The translations under genes and the position numbers were made by a program. A stretch of 12,264 nt of DNA, taken from assembly GCA_029747585.1 (NCBI GenBank), contig JAPEVF010000989.1, positions 3,771-16,034 of the forward strand. The letters run 5' to 3'. This stretch comes from Pleurotus djamor (Eukaryota > Basidiomycota > Agaricomycetes > Agaricales > Pleurotaceae). Numbering within the stretch: position 1 is the first letter of the stretch; each line of letters begins with the position of its first letter. A model generated the notes under the pieces. It ran no database searches and was not told the DNA's origin. It worked only from the letters and a program-made list of their open reading frames with translations. Below, piece after piece: positions 7,859-12,264 of the stretch.

Positions 7859-10313
7859 ATGAGTAGCAGTACCGAAAAGGTTGGTACGTCGTCAGACATG
7901 AAGAAAGACTTTGAGGACAGCACCAGCGATATTGCGCACGAAGACGGTGTGACCGCAGCTTACGAAGCCAAGAGTAGGCTTGGTGCGTAACACAGCGTTC
8001 TAAAAGAAGCCCGACAACCCATGCTAACAAGCCACGTTATCTACCAGTCAACGAACATATGCAGAAAGAGTGGGCATTCCTGGAATGTGAAATCTGCCTA
8101 TCCTATCTCTGAAATCCCTTCTAGAGTCGGCTTTGGACGCTATCAGTTCCAGTTGTTCCTACTGACAGGATTGGGCTGGGCTGCTGATAGTATGCCTCTC
8201 TCACGTATCATCAACCCCGCGTCACTTTTAACCTATTTATAGACATCTGGCTGCAAGGTGTCGCTATCATCCTCCCTCAGATCCAACGCGAGCTGCAGCC
8301 CGCTCGCGTGGAGTTCGCCACCCTCGCTCTGTATGTAGGCCTTATACTGGGAGCGACGACGTGGGGTATTCTTGCCGACTTGATCGGCAGGCGTCTCTCT
8401 TTCAATATCACTTTGTTCATCGCTGGCGTTTTCGGAGTGGCTGCGGGTGGTGCAAATAACTTTACCACCCTCGCGGCGCTCATCGCGTGTATGGGTTTTG
8501 GTGTTGGTGGGAAGTACGTTGTCCCCCTGTATTCTGTTGTCGTGCCCTTTTGACAAATCTCCTCCAGTCTTCCAGTCGACGGTATGTAGTCTTGGTAATT
8601 ATCGAGGAAACTCGGGTTGAAGTGGCTCGCAGGTGCCCTATTCTTGGAGCATATCCCGAAGTCCCATCAGGTACAGTTCAAAAAGCCTGCTTTGAACATA
8701 AGCTAAGCTCCAACAGTGGCTCCTCACCTTGCTTTCTGCTTGGTGGGCACTCGGTCAACTTTTCGCCTCACTCATTGCTTGGCCATTGATTGGAAACTTC
8801 TCTTGTGATCCAAATGTCGCCGAATGCCTGAAGGCAGACAATATGGGTTGGAGATACACGTTGTACGTTCGTTCCCACCCCCACGAATCCAGATTTGCTA
8901 ACTTCTCCCGTAGCTACACTCTGTGCGCTGCTTACCTTGTTCGCGAAGATCGCAGACTGACCTCGTGCTCAGGGGTGGAGTCACCTTCGTGATGTGGATT
9001 CTGCGTTTCGTTGTGTTTGATCTCCAAGTGAGTATATCAAACTCTATACTCAAGATTCCTAAGCATCATTATCAAGGAAAGCTCCAAGTTTATGATTGCA
9101 AAAGGTCGCGATGAAGAAGCCGTTCGAGTAAGGTTCCATAAACATTCCATCCCAATCAAGACTCGAACCATCCCCAGATCCTCGAGCACATTGCCAGAAA
9201 GAACGGTCGAACCATCACACTCACGGTCGAGGCTCTACGCAATGTCTCTAATGATGCTAGTTCTGATGGAAAGGACCATTTGACGACCTTTGATTTGATC
9301 AAACAATCATTCTCCAATTTCTCGCTGTGAATACCGTCCCTTTCGTTCATAGTTCCCTTCGAACTAATGGATTCTGTCAAGGTCTCACATCACGCCATTG
9401 TTCTCTACCCGGCGACTTGCTGTCAATACCACCATAACGATCCTCCTTTGGGGGTAAGTCCCATCCTCCGCCGCCCTTCTACTCCCCTTCAGGAACTCAT
9501 CTTTGTTTCTAGGTTAATCGGATTAGCCTATCCGCTATTCAACGGTTTTATCACCCTTTACCTAACAACCCAAGTCCCAAACAGCGATACGTCCGTATCG
9601 CGGACATACAGAGATTACTCGATCATCTCCATCATGGGCATTCCGGGGTCCATCATAGCATGTCTTGTGGTGGATTACACAAGGAAGAATAGAGGCCGCT
9701 TTGCGATGGGAGGAAGAAAACTTACACTAGCGATATCGACCGCACTGACCGGAATTTTCTTGTTTTTGTTCACGACTAGTAAGTCGCAGGCAGCTGTTTT
9801 AGGCTTCTCTTGCGCCTCGGGGGTTACGCAGTGAGTTTTAAATTTTCTGAGTCAACGGTTCCCAGTACTGAACGTGTGATGTTTTCGGTTAGGAATGCGG
9901 TACGTTTTCGCAGTCAACGCCGTTGTTCGTCTCCCGTGTTGACGTTTGACAATCAAAGATGTACGGCGTTCTTTACGCGTACACGCCGGAGGTATTCCCT
10001 GCTCCCCATCGTGGCACTGGCGACGCGCTGTGTTCGGCTTTCAACAGGATAACAGGCATCCTCGCGCCTGTCATCAAGATTGCTACAACCAACCGTGATG
10101 GGTCCGCATCGACTTCGATAGCAAACGGGTGCGTGTTATCAAGTTTAGCTCAGGTCGTCAGCACATCTGTGTCGTTGATGATCGATATCAGTTGAATATT
10201 GATTGACCGGGGTATATAACAGGCCTATTTTTGTGTCTGCGACGCTGTTCATCGTCGCTTCGGTTTTGACACTGCTTTTGCCGATAGAAACGGCCGGAAA
10301 AGCTGCTTTATGA
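7859..10313 (+). CDS. MFS transporter, SV2-like group (paralog B)
   Basis: Exons: 7859-7982, 8048-8069, 8125-8189, 8243-8513, 8568-8581, 8633-8670, 8717-8862, 8914-8922, 8973-9027, 9077-9127, 9178-9326, 9382-9453, 9513-9830, 9893-9899, 9959-10128, 10223-10313. They total 1602 nt, 533 residues plus stop, with 15 introns of 46-94 nt. The start has a near-ideal context (GCCACC before ATG). Landmarks: polar N-terminus 1-50, TM1 near 55-75 (TGLGWAADNIWLQG), loop 2-3 motif GILADLIGRR at 112-121, ESSKF at 249-253 after TM6, charged central loop to ~325, DYTRK and GGRKL in the second half, and YTPEVFP-RGTG before TM11. Exons 2-15 have the same lengths as in paralog A. The proteins differ at about 10% of positions in exons 4 and 13 but much more in the central loop (residues ~285-300). 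No defect is visible. Probably a 12-TM secondary transporter; substrate and direction of transport unknown. Confidence 0.93.
8914..8922 (+). other. 9-nt microexon of transporter B
   Basis: CTACACTCT between introns 8863-8913 and 8923-8972, supplying the codons for Tyr-Thr plus parts of Phe and Leu. It matches the exon at 3570-3578 of paralog A. Confidence 0.85.
9893..9899 (+). other. 7-nt microexon of transporter B
   Basis: GAATGCG between introns 9831-9892 and 9900-9958. It completes Gln and encodes Asn-Ala. It matches the exon at 4548-4554 of paralog A. Without it exons 13 and 15 do not join in frame. Confidence 0.85.
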
Positions 10314-11055
10314 TTTCCGTTGGCAACAATTTCCGGGCCCTTCATCGCGGTACGCCTCGAACCATATGTATGTTGTAGCGTCACCTGCTAGGATAATAAT
10401 GGGGCTATACGGCCAATGTGTCACTATCGTTCTGAGGCATTTGCGTTGCCTTCTCACTTCATCTTGCTCTGAGGTATGGTTGAGCAATGCCTCTTGGCTA
10501 TTGCACTGGAGAACTTATTCCGGGCAATCGACTACGCCGCCTCCCTATGGTGCCCATAAAACTCAGCTGCCCCTTCTGAGTCCTTGACTGACTTTCACCC
10601 CTCCACGTCATGCTTGATTTCATCCGAGCGCTCACCCTGTCACTGTCGATGGGGCTTTCCCTTAGTCTAGTATTATGGGGAGTACATACTCATGAAAGTC
10701 ATATTACTGATATATCCTCTCACATATCGTCAGGTCTTGCTCAACTAGGTGAGCAATCGCTGCAGGGAATTTGGTGCCGATAAACCATGGCTCCCTTACA
10801 CAGAACTCCCTAGGTCCCTTTATGCCTTCCAGTCACGTGCTCAATGCTGAATCGAAATTCCGAGCTCAGTTGGAGCTCAGCGACTCTGAGTTCAACGTCA
10901 ACGTTCATCATCTCAGAGCACTCGCTTCGTGACTACATCCCAGGCTCTTCAAGCTTCACCACTAATGCTTTCCCGGTAGTCACGGCTCTTACATCCCAGG
11001 TAGCTAACCTCGGCTCTCGCACCTAACCCGCGTTCGCACCCGTCACAACGCACCA
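10314..11055. other. Downstream flank of transporter B, source copy of a partial duplication
   Basis: No intact gene. Segments near 10430-10480 and 10610-10800 have diverged matches further right (about 11450-11490 and 11680-11875), so this flank appears duplicated together with the 3' end of transporter B. The stretch 10850-11055 contains a repeated ACATCCCAGG and some GAGCTCAG repeats but nothing I can name. Confidence 0.5.
10610..10783 (+). pseudogene. Membrane-segment-like reading frame, copy 1 (fragment)
   Basis: A 57-codon frame starting with ATG and containing SLSMGLSLSLVLWGV, a hydrophobic helix-like stretch. Copy 2 at 11680-11859 starts with a related Met-(L/F)-Asp sequence and carries TGFSLSLVLYGV. 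The N-terminal hydrophobic stretch followed by L-(W/Y)-G-V resembles the first helix of basidiomycete 7TM proteins of the DUF6534 kind, but this is a weak match. No continuing exons were found, so I treat it as a fragment or a chance frame conserved only by duplication. Confidence 0.25.
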
Positions 11056-11285
11056 CTCTCAGGAAGTGCATCCATCATCAAAATTATGGCGACCAATTGT
11101 GATGAAATCGCTGCGACCTCGATGGAAATATTTACCCATCTTATCTCTCCGTTCATCAACATCTCCCCGTTATTGATTGATATATCATGTACAGGTTCGT
11201 CCTTACGATGCGACGTGTCGCTTCCCGTGTCTTGATGCTTCTTTCGCTCACGTAGATACCTACTGCAGAAACATTGTCATGCAAC
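11056..11285 (+). pseudogene. Decayed third copy of the MFS transporter 3' end
   Basis: 11075-11125 reads IKIMATNCDEIAATSM, matching IKIATTNRDGSASTSI of transporter B exon 15. After a stretch resembling B intron 15 (TTATTGATTGATAT...ACAG), 11196-11250 reads FVLTMRRVASRVLMLL against FVSATLFIVASVLTLLL of exon 16, and 11268-11272 matches the GAAAC near the end. A TAG follows the second block, residues are radically changed, and exons 1-14 are missing. It is a non-functional remnant, offset by about 1 kb from its source. Confidence 0.7.
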
Positions 11286-11500
11286 TGGATTGATTGGGCT
11301 CGGTTTCAAGCTTGGGTAGCACCTGCTTTCGGGCACCTGTGGTAAACCTTGCGCTAAGAGTGCCATGGAGAGCTCATCGTCCTCGTGCTCAGAGTGAGGC
11401 CACTATAAAGGTGCTATATTGCGAAGTGAATCAACGGTGACTTGTTTCAAAGCAGTTTCGCTCCCTTTTCGCTTCATCTCTTTCTCATTCTAACCTGTAC

Positions 11501-11552
11501 TTGGTTCTTGGTTCTTGGTTCTTGGTTCTTGGTTCTTGGTTCTTGGTTCTTG
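11501..11552. repeat. Heptamer microsatellite (TTGGTTC)x7
   Basis: Seven perfect consecutive units of TTGGTTC (11501-11549) plus a partial unit. It lies in the duplicated flank and has no counterpart in the source copy around 10490-10540, so it expanded after duplication. Translated it gives a meaningless Leu-Gly-Ser-Trp-Phe-Leu-Val repeat. Confidence 0.9.
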
Positions 11553-11679
11553 AGCATCGCAATCTCAGACAACAAACACAAATCGCTGCGAGATCATCAA
11601 ATACTCTGCGATGGAAACACATAAATTCTTGCTACTCTTTTTCGGGACTTCCAGCTCCCTCTCGCATCCTGTGTTCGCT

Positions 11680-11859
11680 ATGTTCGATTCCCTATCACCT
11701 TCCTCGCTGTCACTAGTAACAGGCTTCTCTCTCAGTCTAGTGCTGTACGGAGTACGCAAACTTGCGCTGTCGTCTATGCCTACTTCAGTGCTGACATCGC
11801 CTCATACACGTGGTCAGATCCTGCTCAACCAGGTGAATCAGTGCTACGATTCTTGTTAA
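11680..11859 (+). pseudogene. Membrane-segment-like reading frame, copy 2 (fragment)
   Basis: Related to 10610-10783: the shared stretch is TCTCTCAGTCTAGTGCTGTA-like here and CCCTTAGTCTAGTATTATGG-like there, followed by a common GTCAGATCCTGCTCAACCAGG-like tract. The frame is also open upstream to an ATG at 11611. A different frame from ~11764 gives VVYAYFSADIASYTW, so a frameshift between two membrane-like pieces is possible. Product not identified. Confidence 0.25.
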
Positions 11860-11875
11860 CCATGTGCATCGGATA

Positions 11876-12113
11876 TCGCTGAACGATTTGACTCTAGACA
11901 ATGTTTTATCTTCGCACCAGAAGCATCAGGAAAACCTATTTTGACGAGAAGCGAAGTAAAGATAGGGGAGCAGGGACTAGATATGTACTCCGATGTAAAA
12001 TCTGACGGCGCTATGAAAAGTTGTTAAAGTCCGCTTGGCAGGCCGCCTCGGCCCGACAACTCACCTCAAAGGATGAAAAAGCGCCCGCGTCTGGTAGACG
12101 TGTGAAGGGGCCT
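11876..12113. other. Gene-free stretch
   Basis: No reading frame, family motif or RNA structure that I can support. Composition shifts from A/T-rich (11900-12030) to G/C-rich (12030-12113). Confidence 0.4.
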
Positions 12114-12241
12114 GCTTTCTCGGCTCCCACAGCTTTTTCAGTGACGTCAGGACGCCGGCAACTTACCAAAAGCGAAACAAAGTACGCTGGAATGATCGAC
12201 GACTTGATCGCCCAGCTTTCACTGCTCCCGTGGCTTTTTCA
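12114..12241. repeat. Two 27-nt direct repeats with codon-like spacing of differences
   Basis: 12114-12140 and 12215-12241 share the blocks GCTTTC, GCTCCC and GCTTTTTCA exactly. They differ only in two intervening triplets (TCG/ACA against ACT/GTG). Read forward they give AFSAPTAFS and AFTAPVAFS; read in reverse, EKAVGAEKA and EKATGAVKA. The copies are 101 nt apart and so not in one continuous frame. This may be the end of a gene running off the window, or a small non-coding repeat. A TGACGTCA palindrome lies between them at 12142-12149. Confidence 0.5.
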
Positions 12242-12264
12242 ACCTAAGGCAACAATTGCATTTA

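Overview
The window looks like nuclear DNA of a filamentous basidiomycete, probably an agaricomycete. Coding sequences are cut into many small exons by GT-AG introns of about 46-94 bp, and a receptor family I recognise from Agaricomycetes is present. The first ~420 bases carry many N calls and are poor-quality sequence.

Layout: 1-2489 holds no gene I can support, only a possible spliced non-coding transcript (425-808), a short GTCGGC-type repeat and a two-copy 120-bp tandem repeat (1881-2120). Positions 2490-4989 (+) are transporter A, an intact 17-exon gene for a 536-residue major facilitator superfamily protein of the SV2-like group. Positions 5252-7238 (-) are a 12-exon gene for a 446-residue seven-transmembrane receptor (fungal GPCR, cAMP-receptor/Git3-like in overall look) with a long hydrophilic C-terminal tail. 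Positions 7859-10313 (+) are transporter B, a 16-exon, 533-residue close paralog of A. Positions 10314-12264 carry no intact gene but hold a decayed partial duplication of the 3' end of transporter B and its flank, a heptamer microsatellite and a codon-patterned short repeat at the right edge.

All three gene models were assembled by hand. Open reading frames were joined at GT-AG sites so that frame, family motifs and, for the transporters, paralog alignment agree at every junction. A and B have exactly the same exon lengths from exon 2 to exon 15, including exons of only 14, 9 and 7 nt. A has one extra intron just before the stop codon.

How the genes may work together is inference. The receptor lies between the two transporter paralogs, converges on A (262 bp apart) and diverges from B across a 620-bp shared upstream region. 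A sensing receptor next to two membrane transporters suggests a nutrient or metabolite sensing-and-uptake (or export) cluster. Neither the ligand nor the substrate can be read from the sequence.
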